A DNA stretch of 64,000 nucleotides from Axinella damicornis (lineage: Eukaryota; Porifera; Demospongiae; Axinellida; Axinellidae): the NCBI GenBank assembly GCA_963931865.1, contig OZ007506.1, forward strand, positions 8,577,438-8,641,437, written 5' to 3'. Position numbers and translations under genes: made by a program. Below are positions 52,801 through 61,739 of the stretch, one piece after another (position 1 is the stretch's first letter; each line of letters opens with the position of its first letter). A model generated the notes under the pieces. The model ran no database searches and was not told where the DNA came from. It worked only from the letters and a program-made list of their open reading frames with translations.

Positions 52801-55793
52801 TTGCCGTCTTGGCTATTATTGATCTTCCCTTTTCAGAAAGTTTGAAGGAACTCATAAACTTCCTGAGTGAATGCCACCTTGTAGTCTGGCTTAGGGTCTG
52901 CCTTTAGCATCACTTTCCTGCCTTGCTTGGACAAAGTTCTGCGGAAGTGTCTCTCCAGGTAGTCTTGTACGACCTGATGCTGTTTGAAATGGTATTCGTC
53001 CTCTTCAGAGTCGGCTAAAACTGGATCGAAGATGGGCGCGCAACTGTACATGGTAGACGCCTCTGAGTCCTTCCTGCTTCTCTTTTGTTATGCATATTTT
53101 CTTGAGTCATGGTCATCCAACCTAATTGAACTGTAGCTGAAGGTCCATCCACGAGCCCTTTGTTAGCTGAAAAGTCCCTCTGTGAACTACAGAGTTATCC
53201 CTGGATGATCATAGATCTAGTTAGCCAGCTTTGCTGAATTTACTGCTGTGATGAGACACTCCATGGTGCTATATATCTGTCCGTGTGATCATAGTCATAA
53301 TATGCATATGGTAGCACCTGTTGTGTGCAGTGGCTTGTCCCTTCAATAGGTAGTTTTTGACAGGTGTCTTGCAACCAGGTGTGTACATATGTAGCTTGGA
53401 GTGAACCCTACGGATACAAATCATACCTTTGGCATTCCATATTTTCAGTAACCACATTAATTGTTCAGCTTGTTGAAGGTGCGGTCCACATCTGATCTCT
53501 AGCAAAATTTTAACTTGACGGATTGCAGGCATGCCGGTATGGACTGGATTATAGTGATTGCAGTCCTACACCTGCAGGTGTAGCCTCGTTCCCAGGCCGT
53601 CTACACCATCGCTTGCAGTATGCAAAAACAGAGGGAGAAGGCCTGAGAATCTTCACACATGACTAAGGAGACTTCAGTGTATACCGGGTAGTTGTATAAC
53701 ATTGCTCGCTGTGTGGTCTCCATATAATTATGGTGGACTCTACATACAGAGTCCACCCCACAACTGAGTGTCAACTAGTTACAGTGTTTACGTTAACAAC
53801 TCTGATTAAGCAGGAGCCTTGGAGGGTGATAATGTGGTGTTGGGTAGGCACAGCTATACCTCTCACTGATCCTTTGCCACCTCCAGTACCGTGCTCTGAC
53901 GAAGTGGCTAACTGCAAGGAGTGTCGAGAAGAAGCTGGTACCAACACTGTTACGTGCACCGATTGCAACCCTGGGTTCACACTCGACACGACCACCAACG
54001 AGTGCAAGAGTGATGGTATGTTTCTGCCTGTGACAGTGTCCGTCTATTTCATCTCTGTCAGTCTGTCCGCTGTCTGTCTGTCTGTCTGTCTGTCAATCTG
54101 TTTGTTCACCTGTCTGCCCTCTCTGTCTGTTCTGTTTGATTGGTCTTCCCATCATGGTGTTTTGAATAATGCATGCGCAATTGCTCTAGATCTTTTCTTG
54201 TATTAACTTAACCCTTTAAGCCCCATTGACGTCTATAGACGTCAGTTAGACCCTATGCACTTGTAGGGCTTCTCGTCAGTCCAAAAAGTGACCAAAAAGG
54301 TTTCAGAGGGCCTAGGGACGACTTTGAGCGTTTTTTGATTTTAATGAAATTCAATGACCCGAGGATTTTTGATTCTAATGATATTCATAGACCCCACCCA
54401 GGGCCTCAAGAAAACATGCAAATTGGTGGTGTAAGGTGTGCTATCAGTCAGATCTGGTCCAAGTTTAGGGAAATGCTTGGGCGAAAATCCGGCTGACATC
54501 CACCTTTGACCTCCGATTGCTGGGGTTGTGGGGGGTCATGAATATCATTAACGGTATTGCCAGAGGGGTCTCTCCATGTGTGTGGGCCCCACCAAGTTTG
54601 GCCGCTGAGGAGCGAATGCTGCGGGAGAGGAGTACCTACGAAAGTGGTGTGCACTGAATGCATGAAAATGTGTTGTCTTGGTGGGAAGAATTCGGTGGTT
54701 AAAGGGTTAAGCAAAGTTGAAAGTTCAGACATAGGCTTCTGGGCTCCAGAAGGCTTGCAGCTGATGTTTTTAATACCAGTGATGTAGTATTACTGTAACT
54801 ACATGCCAATTGTACTAATGATAAATAGTACTAGGGGAATGCAGTGCATTTGGGGGCGAGCATGAACGAGTTATAGTAATGAAAACACTCTTGCCATAGT
54901 TTTTCCATGCACTATAGCCCCAATTGTTGTAGCCATTGAATACATCGGTCCACGAATGATTTCTTTGAACACATGCAGGAACTGTGATTCAGGCTGAATG
55001 GAAGTGCATCGAACCCAGCAGAGCTAGGCTGAAGTATAAATGGCATCGACAGATGAATCATGTGTTTGATGAATGGGGTTCTGGGCCGGGGCAGGACAAT
55101 AGCAGTAACTGAGGGCAATACGACTGACCAACTGAGCTGGCCGCGACATACCACATACCACATACTGCTTTACCACGTACCAAGTACCGCTTACCATGTA
55201 CACATACGGACTAAATTCTGCATTAGTGTGGGGCTCTCTAACGCTCACCAAATCGTGCATAAATTATGTCTACTTGTTATTACTGCTGTCGTGATAGCTA
55301 ATAAACGTAGGGTATGGGGATCCCAGGGTATGGTTCGAATTGCATCCCTTATTTAGCTCTGTCTTCTATGAGGCACATGTTTATACTGGAGCCATATGTA
55401 CGTTATTGATGAAAGGTGGTGCAAGTTGTGTGGGTGTGTTAATAATCAGCCTGGGAATACTGAATGACAGTCAGACAACTACATGTATGCATTGTTGTCA
55501 TTTATACAGAAATTGGAGGTGGAATGGCTTCGACTAGCAGCGCTAGAGATCAAAGTGACGTTGCAATCGTAGCCATTGTAATTGCAGTGGTCTCGCTACT
55601 GACTTCAATTGCCACAATTGTCATCATGATCATGATGTGCGTTGTGTTTCTGAGGAAAGGTAGACATGGTGGATATTCGGTTGGAGGTGCTGCTGAAGCC
55701 AGAAATGAGATCGAAATGAAACAGAATGTGTCTTATGCAACCACAACTGAGCACACTTCAGCTCACCAGGATGTAACCTATGAAACTATATGA
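40509..55793 (+). CDS. Receptor gene B: signal peptide, sushi, EGF, cysteine-rich modules, TM helix, ITIM-like tail
   Basis: Nine exons: 40509-41004, 44332-44469, 44613-44801, 44933-45103, 45380-45475, 45765-45857, 50580-50669, 53887-54015, 55510-55793. Every junction is phase 1 and the total is 1686 nt, a multiple of three (561 residues). Predicted type I membrane protein: signal peptide, unique N-terminal domain, two sushi modules, three EGF modules, two cysteine-rich modules, one helix and a 60-residue cytoplasmic tail ending in VTYETI. One problem: joining exon 4 (last base T) to exon 5 (first bases AA) makes TAA; skipping exon 4 restores a clean frame. Introns are full of transposons, including a DIRS-like remnant. 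Paralogue of gene A (17821-24600). Function is inferred as surface recognition or adhesion; no family member is identified by name. Confidence 0.75.
41010..41850. other. Intron 1 of gene B, first part: nothing supported
   Basis: Contains TAGC-rich simple sequence (TAGCTAGCTAGAGCTGAG near 41762) but no element boundaries or exons that I can support. Confidence 0.3.
41855..42406. mobile_element. Inverted copy of the 6478-6989 element
   Basis: Matches 6478-6989 in reverse orientation across its full length, ending in GGCTCGCCCCAA. Two copies on opposite strands, 35 kb apart. Confidence 0.7.
42566..42589. repeat. (ACGT)n tract
   Basis: Short self-complementary tetranucleotide repeat GTACGTACGTACGTACGTAC. 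Confidence 0.85.
42700..43183. mobile_element. hAT-like MITE with CAGTGGCGGATCCAGG end
   Basis: Left end CAGTGGCGGATCCAGGGG, right end CCTGGATCCGCCCC. The right-hand 190 bp is a copy of the dispersed family seen at 7740, 18845 and 19550, so those are probably fragments of the same transposon type. No transposase. Confidence 0.6.
43856..43894. repeat. (TA)n microsatellite
   Basis: About 19 TA units in intron 1 of gene B. Confidence 0.95.
44332..44469 (+). CDS. Gene B exon 2: cysteine-rich module
   Basis: Encodes CNAACNIGFMRCFNRAATGC-CNFYENNMC and ends SNFDC, ten cysteines in 46 residues. Acceptor TCTCTAG, donor G|GTAAGT, phase 1. Not assigned to a named family. No counterpart seen in gene A. 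Confidence 0.7.
44613..44801 (+). CDS. Gene B exon 3: sushi module
   Basis: Complete sushi module, DCPVLTVANGMVSYQ to DPSC, with four cysteines and GTWTG. Phase 1 both ends. The downstream intron shares more than 100 bp with that of exon 17821-17980 in gene A. Confidence 0.85.
44933..45103 (+). CDS. Gene B exon 4: sushi module with altered last base
   Basis: Complete sushi module, DCGTPAAPSNGTV to PTC. The exon's last base is T before GTGAGT, where gene A has G. Spliced to exon 5 (AA CTG) the junction codon becomes TAA. The same change also weakens the donor. Skipping of this exon is in frame. Confidence 0.75.
45380..45475 (+). CDS. Gene B exon 5: EGF-like module
   Basis: CPQCQNGGTCNVGTGMCQCP then PGFTGNDCS: six cysteines in EGF spacing with the GFTG signature. 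Phase 1 both ends, donor GTAAGA. Resembles tenascin/tandem-type EGF repeats; no calcium-binding consensus. Confidence 0.8.
45765..45857 (+). CDS. Gene B exon 6: EGF-like module
   Basis: CPPCNAGTCDPTSGTCLCPP then GFTGTDCS, six cysteines. Acceptor AATCAG at 45764, donor GTAAGG, phase 1. The frame is not the longest open frame here but is the one that gives the module and matching phases. Confidence 0.75.
46428..47181. mobile_element. MITE with TAGCGTATGGTCCCC ends and internal palindrome
   Basis: Ends TAGCGTATGGTCCCC and GGGGACCATACGCTA are perfect inverted repeats. A separate perfect palindrome of 33 bp (GGCCATAATAGGGGAC and complement) lies at 46619-46651, and TGGCCATAAT is repeated near the right end. 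754 bp, no transposase. Confidence 0.75.
48796..48953. mobile_element. Small hairpin element inside the duplicated segment
   Basis: Arms TGTACAGCACTTTGCAGCGT and its complement (34 bp, one mismatch) flank about 85 bp. The relative at 13500 lacks it, so it inserted after the two segments separated. Confidence 0.65.
49651..49815. mobile_element. Hairpin element, diverged relative of 13922-14180
   Basis: Arms start CTTCAAGGATTTAGCAATGG and are about 75 bp, imperfect. Shares the CCTCAGTCCCATCCCATCCC centre with the hairpin at 13922-14180. Confidence 0.7.
49831..50579. other. Intronic stretch, nothing supported
   Basis: Part of the long intron before EGF exon 7. No element ends or coding signal that I can support. 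Confidence 0.3.
50580..50669 (+). CDS. Gene B exon 7: EGF-like module
   Basis: CVPDCVNGTCTNGVCVCLAG then FVGRDCS, six cysteines in compact EGF spacing. Acceptor TTCCACAG, donor G|GTAAGT, phase 1. Confidence 0.8.
50699..51098. mobile_element. MITE with TACCGTAG ends, 400 bp
   Basis: Ends TACCGTAGAGTACGTATTAA and (complemented) TACCGTAGTGTACGTATCAA. The GGGTGGGCGCT motif occurs near both ends in the same orientation. Shares the terminal TACCGTAG with 2381-2925. Confidence 0.7.
51370..53051 (-). mobile_element. DIRS-like tyrosine-recombinase retrotransposon, degenerate
   Basis: Read 5' to 3' on the minus strand: a Gag-like region (53051-52833, HFRRTLSKQGRKV; then a shifted frame around 52680-52540, LTKYAKGEFPKAGKSLFGKS); an RNase H region (about 52130-51726) with LIDNTTAVAHINKMGG and EHFPGSLNHLVD; and the end of a tyrosine recombinase (51606-51370) with FSAHSTRA, the H-x-x-R catalytic pair, and KGVPISVIMKT. 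Most of the reverse transcriptase and the front of the recombinase are missing and several stops interrupt the frames. DIRS-type elements insert by recombination instead of an integrase. It lies in an intron of gene B, on the opposite strand. Confidence 0.78.
52272..52350. repeat. Hairpin of the AGTCTCGGTCCCAGACC family
   Basis: TAGTCTCGGTCCCAGACC and GGTCTGGGAACGAGACTA are inverted partners about 40 bp apart. It sits inside the DIRS-like remnant, so it inserted later. Confidence 0.6.
53052..53886. other. Intronic stretch before the cysteine-rich exon
   Basis: A GTAGCCTCGTTCCCAGGC repeat arm occurs at 53580 with a weak partner near 53640. The last 100 bp resembles the intron upstream of 20827 in gene A. 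Confidence 0.4.
53887..54015 (+). CDS. Gene B exon 8: cysteine-rich module
   Basis: CSDEVANCKECREEAGTNTV then TCTDCNPGFTLDTTTNECK. Paralogous to gene A exon 20827-20943. Acceptor CTCCAG, donor G|GTATGT, phase 1. Confidence 0.75.
54069..54094. repeat. (CTGT)n microsatellite
   Basis: Tetranucleotide repeat. The paralogous intron of gene A near 20990 has a similar but diverged TCTA/CCAT-rich stretch. Confidence 0.85.
54212..54706. mobile_element. piggyBac-like MITE, TTAA target duplication
   Basis: Ends CCCTTTAA and TTAAAGGG are exact inverted repeats flanked by TTAA on both sides (54208-54211; 54707-54710), the piggyBac hallmark. A palindrome GACGTCTATAGACGTC follows the left end. No transposase; 495 bp. 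Confidence 0.8.
54711..55509. other. Last intron of gene B, no further feature
   Basis: No supported exon or element. A TACCACATAC/ACGTACC-rich stretch near 55145-55205 is simple-sequence-like. Confidence 0.3.
55510..55793 (+). CDS. Gene B exon 9: transmembrane helix and cytoplasmic tail
   Basis: A short juxtamembrane stretch is followed by about 30 hydrophobic residues (VAIVAIVIAVVSLLTSIATI and on), a basic stop-transfer RKGR and a tail of about 45 residues. The tail contains NVSYATT and ends QDVTYETI; the latter fits the ITIM consensus (I/V/L/S)-x-Y-x-x-(I/L/V). Stop TGA at 55791-55793. Predicted single-pass type I orientation. Confidence 0.8.
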
Positions 55794-56615
55794 TTTACCA
55801 ACGCTGTTGCAAAACACTGTTGGATACCTACTGCAAAGCTTCTTGAAGTCTTGTGCAGTCTGTAGATAGAAACTTCAGTCCATGTTCTTTCTTGCTTTTG
55901 TTGTTCTTTTTTTTTTTCTTTTTCAAAAAAGGGCTATTGAAAGAATAATATCATAACATAGTGTAAAAATTTTCGTGTGGACAGCACTAGCTAGCTAGAT
56001 ATTTTACTGCTCAAATTGAGCAGAAATCAAAAACTATTTTACTAGGCAATATTAGCCGCTCGAGCTCTTTGTGCATGCCATTCCTGATTCTCAAGGTCAG
56101 GTATCCAGCAATAAAAAATAAGTTTATGGTTTCTTTTGTTACGGGGTGGTTATAGTAATGAATTCAAATGCATTTTAGCACAATGTACACCCTACCCTGC
56201 ATGCAGCACCATGCACCATGCGTAGTCAATCCTCAAAGCAAATGTGCACATGCCACTCTGCACATGGCCTGTTTTGTAGTATAGTGACAATATTTCAGTG
56301 TAAATTAGTAGTGTGTATGCATTGTGCGTCGGAGTTCCACATGATTGGTCAGGAAAGGCGTAGAACTTAGTACCTACATGATTGCATATATAGGTTACGT
56401 AGCCAATCACCTTCCAAACATCACTCATGTAGCTATACCCTCTGGCTGAGACGGAGCTCTTGCCAAAAGGAGGCTCAAAAACAAGATCTCAATATGGCAA
56501 ACATAGTCTAGTGGGCTAGCCCCTGCCCCTTGATTGAATTTTCCCCAGCGCAGCACGGCGCGGATCGACTCGCATGACCATACTGAAAAGTGATCGTGTG
56601 CATTATATATAATAT

Positions 56616-56955
56616 TAGTGCTGGGCGATACCACATTTTGAATTTTGATACCGATACCAAGTACTTTTGTGCTGGTATTGGCCAATACTGATACCGATAC
56701 AGATACCAACTTCAATACTTCAATCCCCCTTCATTAGTGATGATCTCAACATCAAAGAGCAACATGTAGAATTAGTGGCCGGGCTGAAGACAGGATCTTC
56801 TCTTCTACAAGGCCTAGGCCTAGAGGTATAGGTCAGACTAGATCTGCTTCTGGCATGTGCCTGGGCCACAGTACTCAGATACCAGTCACAGTATTCGATA
56901 CCACAATCCTGGAACCTGGTATCCGATACCTAGTACTTGGTATCGCCCAGCACTA
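56616..56955. mobile_element. MITE with TAGTGCTGGGCGATACCA ends
   Basis: Perfect 18-bp inverted ends, interior rich in GATACC motifs; 340 bp. Absent from the aligned position in copy A (about 25300). I see no clear target duplication. The end sequence is reminiscent of hAT-type MITEs. Confidence 0.7.
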
Positions 56956-57885
56956 GTGTGCGTCTGCATAATTATATTATGGTGGAGAAAAGTGAAGGGC
57001 GAGCTTGCATGGTAGACTTGCAAACACATGCAGGCAACATAATATAGCTGGGTCAGTCTGGTACATATTCTATGTCTATCAGTGACCACTTTGCAAGTGT
57101 AAAACCCTGCAACTTGTTGATGGTGACAACCCTTGCAACATCACTCCAGCCTCCTCGGCAATGTGCATTCCAGAGAAGCTCTGGTTCCATCCCTAATCCT
57201 AATGGCATAAAAGTGCTCTTGCACAATCTGGTATGCTTCCAGTTGCTTTGAAACCCCATGCAGAAGCAACGAAATGTCAAAATCATAGTTCTGCCTGCAA
57301 TGAAGTAGGGCTGGAGTCATCTCTTCTAGGTTTGCTAGAGGCGTGGCCTGGCTGACCAATCCACTTCATCACCAGCACTTCCTGGCACAGCAAGTATAAA
57401 CATCCTCAACTTCCATACAGGACAATCTCCCTGCCCACTAGCTACTGACTTTAATTCAGCATTCTTGATGCTTGTGCCCTAATTGTCCTCACATTAATCA
57501 ATACCAAACCAGTTGAAGTCCCATACAGCATGCACAGCCTAGGTACATAAAATGATTGTGGTGCATGAATTATTAAGTTTTGGTCATCTTGAAGTACTAG
57601 CTGTTACCATCTGAACTCTCAAGTGGAGCCCATGCATGAACTTTTAACCGGTGATGAGATATATTGTTGGGCTAGAAGATCATCTCTCAAGTCTCACATG
57701 CTAGTACGACAATACCGTCATTAACACTCAAGGAAGCAGACAGCCCAATCATACACACGGTCTTGTCTCATAACTACAAAACTAGCTGCTGCATTCCAAT
57801 CTACACTAAAGCTCTACTCCAAGGTACTTTGCAACAGTCATGGTGACAAGGTAAGTGGGGCCTGGGAATGAGGCTATGCCACACG

Positions 57886-60162
57886 GGGCAGTGGTAAAAC
57901 CAGGAACGAGGGAAACGGAAACGGAACGGAAACGGAAACGGAAACGGAACGGAAACAGAAACGGAAACGGAACGGAAACGGAAACGGAAACGGAACGGAA
58001 ACGGAAACGGAAACGGAACGAAATGGAAATGGAAATGGAAATGGAAATGGACCTGCGCAAGGCGCGCATGCAGGACTGTGTGCGCCCCGTACGGTACTGG
58101 GCATTGGATCTCATGATCCACGAAGAGAACTTGAAATCAGCTGCAAAAGCGTTAGCTACTCCAAAATGGTGAGTTGTTTTTATTAGCAATAGCTACTCGG
58201 GTTTTGACTGGTTGTGCTTCAAATAGAAACCGTTTTAGTATGATTATAGTGCTGTACAGTGTATCCTTTTACAAGAAGCGCCTCTACTTTGGTAAGGGGA
58301 GTTGTATATTGTTGGCTCAGACCCTTCACACGGGGAGGAAGTGTCTGGGCACGCACTTACAAATACCCAGACAGAATGTTGACCTGCAGCATTGATTGCA
58401 ACACTGAGAAATGATTTTCTTTAGGCTTTCAGTGGCAACTGCGACTAGACACTGCAAGATGCTGTGCTATGCCGTGTATAGCTACCTGCGGGTGTTTGTT
58501 AGTTGAAGGGAGCAACGAGCAGGTCGGTATCACAGTTGATTGCTAACTACCCACGCGTAATTGCATTCCGTCAATACAACTCAAGTGTAAGCTCATGCAG
58601 ACCCTCCCTTCCTCCCTGTGCGAAGGGTTGGCTTCCAACTGTTTCAACATGATGTCGGAGTGTTCCGTTGTTTAGTAATTACACCAGTATAGGGCCATTT
58701 TTCACCTCCATTAAGTCAGTGTGTTATATCTTTAATCCTTACAGCCAAGTCCTTCGCAGAGTTGGTGCGATATCTATTCAAGCTGCCAGACGTCGCCTCA
58801 TTTCTGAGCCAGCGGATATGCCAAGACCCAATTGAAGTTCTTTGGGTGTCAGCATCAGAAGAGCAGCACACACGATCATCCTGACATCTATAGGAGTTTC
58901 TGGAGTACGAGTCATCAACACTGAACGAAGGACCACTCAGGAGAAACTGACAGGGGATAATGCTGATGCATGGCCGGCATTGAAAACGAACTGCTTCCAA
59001 AATGTCATGCATTAGGAAACAACAATTTTTCTCCGAGTATAATCATTCATACATAATGAAATGAATAATAATCAGGATTGGATAAAGAAGGTGCAGAGAT
59101 CTATAGGCAAAATTGAGACTGGACAGTGGGGTGGGTGCTGACTGGAGGAGACTAGACAGTAGGGTGCACTAGATAGCAAGGTGCATGGAGGCTGGCTGGA
59201 GGAGACTGGATAGCAGTTGCAGGGTGGAGACTGGATAGCAAACTCAGAAATGAGGCGACATCTGGCAGCTTGAATAGATATTGCACCAACTCTGCGAAGG
59301 ACTTGGCTATAAGGATTAAAGATATAACACACTGACTTAATTAATGGAGGTGAAAAATGGCCCAATACTGGGGTAATTACTAAACAACAGAACACTCCGA
59401 CATCATGTTGAAACAGTTGGAAGCCAACCCTTCGCACAGGGAGGAAGGGAGGGTCTGCATGAGCTTACACTTGAGTTGTATTGACGGAATGCAATTACGC
59501 GTGGGTAGTTAGCAATCAACTGTGATACCGACCTGCTCGTTGCTCCCCTCAACTAACAAACACCCGCAGGTAGCTATACACGGCATAGCACAGCATCTTG
59601 CAGTGTCTAGTCGCAGGTGCCACTGAAAGCCTAGAGAAAATCATTTCTCAGTGTTGCAATCAATGCTGCAGGTCAACATTCTGTCCTGGGTATTTGTAAG
59701 TGCGTGCCCAGACACTTCCTCCCCGTGTGAAGGGTCTGAGCCAACAATATACAACTCCCCTTACCAAAGTAGAGGCGCTTCTTGAAAAAGGATACACTGT
59801 ACAGCACTATATATAATCATACTAAAACGGTTTCTATTTGAAGCACAACCAGTCAAAACCCGAGTAGCTATTGCTAATAAAAACAACTCACTATTTTGGA
59901 GTAGCTAACGCTTTTTGCAGCTGATTTCAAGTTCTCTTCGTGGAGAGCGCGGTGGATTATGAGATCCAATGCCCAGTACCGTACGGGGCGCACACAAGTA
60001 GTCCTGCATGCGCGCCTTGCGCGCGCAGGTCCATTTCCATTTCCATTTCCATTTCCGTTCCGTTTCCGTTTCCGTTTCCGTTTCCGTTTCCGTTCCGTTT
60101 CCGTTTCCGTTCCGTTTCCGTTTCCGTTCCGTTTCCCTCGTTCCTGGTTTTACCACTACCCT
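57886..60162. mobile_element. Giant fold-back transposon with 8-bp target duplication
   Basis: GGGCAGTGGTAAAACCAGGA and, complemented at the right end, AGGGTAGTGGTAAAACCAGG are the tips. Left arm 57886-58806 and right arm about 59238-60162 are complementary for about 0.9 kb, with a spacer of about 430 bp. Each arm holds a (GGAAAC/GGAAC)n array near its tip. GCCACACG is duplicated at 57878-57885 and 60163-60170, the hAT length. The paralogous site in copy A (about 26750) is empty. No transposase; open frames in the arrays are artefacts. Confidence 0.82.
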
Positions 60163-60195
60163 GCCACACGTGCAACACTGGTTCCTACGATCCCA

Positions 60196-60711
60196 TCACT
60201 TCAGTTTATCTCTAAGAGCAGCCACGTAGTTTGCCACTAGTGGAGACGGTGGTGCCGAGTCAAATGAGAGGAGGCTATCTGCTACACGAGAGGGCAGAGG
60301 AAGGCGATAAATATCTTTGGGTTTCAAATGATCAAGCAGGCTTATGCCGAGTGTTTGGTGAAGAGAATTCCGAACGGTAGCAAGACACAGCTCATACAGT
60401 GTTCGTTTGGGTTCAGTTATAACACCACTAATGTGTTTCTCTTCCGGGTACAAGACCTCCTGGGAATTGAGCTCCATCAGCTCAAACCTCCCAGTGTCAC
60501 ACTCCACGCAAACCCAGGGGTGAGTAACATAGGTCTGCTGCCTGTACGAGTCTCCAGGGCCGAGGTCATTATACCACACCGGCTCTCCTTGGTAGCTCAG
60601 CCACAGTACTTGCACCGCATGCTTGGTCTTGTTTACAAAAGTCACTCCTGTGGAAATTCTGCTATGAAGAGACTTCCTGGACTTAGCCTAGTCATTCGGC
60701 TGGTCAGCCAT
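60196..60711 (-). pseudogene. VHL: VHL-like protein, copy B, one nonsense codon
   Basis: From ATG 60711 the frame reads MADQPND then TAG (60690-60688), where copy A has GAG, then stays open to 60196, about 171 codons. The beta domain (VLWLSYQGEPVWYNDL, TYVTHPWV) keeps counterparts of the pVHL hydroxyproline pocket (Tyr98, His115, Trp117; Ser111 is Thr). The alpha domain has TLYELCLATV, which fits the elongin-C BC box (S/T/P)-L-x3-C-x3-(A/I/L/V). Family role: substrate receptor of a cullin-2/elongin ubiquitin ligase in oxygen sensing. No downstream ATG precedes the beta domain. Unless the TAG is a sequencing error or polymorphism, or an alternative first exon exists, it is a very young pseudogene. 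Confidence 0.75.
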
Positions 60712-60735
60712 GACATAATACAGCGAAACCTTCGT

Positions 60736-61550
60736 CCAACAGTGGCCTAAATCCTTCTGCACAGTACACAGCAAGTCGGATCGCACAATTTGGGGCCGAG
60801 GCCGGGGGAGGGACCAAGAAAACTATGAATTATCGCTTAATTAAAATATACGGTAATATGCTAGCCGGCCGGCTTGGCGCACGCATGTATATACATCATT
60901 TTGGTGACAACTCTGTAAAATCAAGGGCGTATTGAGCCGGCTCAATACGCCGATGCACCCTAGGTACAATGAATGGCACTGTGCACATGCACACTTGGTC
61001 CTGACGTCACACAGTACAGGACACAATGGGCAAATGATGGACAAAGTCCATCAGTCCAGTCCCTACGATTAATTTTGCATGCTATGCATATGGTCCTAAC
61101 CACAAAGTTAGGTTGTGCCACTAGTCTATTGACTTCTTATCCTATGTACAAAAATTCAATTGTAGCATCAGCAAAATTAATTGTACAACAAAGATCACTA
61201 CACCAATTGTTACATCCAATATTTAATGTCCTCAATCTCTCTTTGATCCTATAACAATAAAACATAGTCATTGTTATACATTTCTGCTCTGTACCACCCA
61301 ACAAACTTGGAAACAAACGTCATGGATGAACATGGAGCTCAGACAGTTGCAAGGAACAAAGGCACCTTTAAAATACAGTGGTACTCTGAACATTAAATTT
61401 TGATATTGACTTGTGAGTAAAAAGGGTTAAAGCCAAGTCCTAGTAAGGTGGGGTAACTCGGAACGGAGGGTACTTGGAACAAATATTTCCAGCACGGAGG
61501 AGATGAGGTTCAAGCTCAGATAGATGCATACACTACTACCTGCTTAATAC
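60736..61550. other. Intergenic, no gene seen
   Basis: A small palindrome GTATTGAGCCGGCTCAATAC lies at 60929-60948. Otherwise only short unsupported frames. Confidence 0.35.
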
Positions 61551-61739
61551 GAACTTGCATGATTATGTCACAAGTGGATGGGATCAAAAACAAAATCCTC
61601 AAAATCACAAACACATGAAATGGCTTCTTTAGATCCTACATCAGTGACCCTTTTGCAATTTGCCACATCACGTACCATACTGCTCCATTGAAAATGTCTT
61701 GGGAATGGCTACTAAGGTGAGCGTTTACAAGCACTGCAC

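Larger units (their letters stand above)
56183..60735. repeat. Segmental duplication, copy B of the 3' flank
   Basis: Relative of 24830-27335, interrupted by two later insertions (56616-56955 and 57886-60162). Confidence 0.8.

Noticed and set aside
54557..54787. Open frame with CTECMKMCC
   Set aside because: It lies mostly inside the piggyBac-like MITE and has no splice or domain support.
57801..60240. Multiple frames rich in Phe/Arg/Ser or Glu/Thr/Lys
   Set aside because: Translation of the GGAAAC arrays in the arms of the fold-back element.
60328..60750. A 140-codon plus-strand open frame
   Set aside because: Antisense to the VHL-like gene, whose minus frame shows the recognisable domain.
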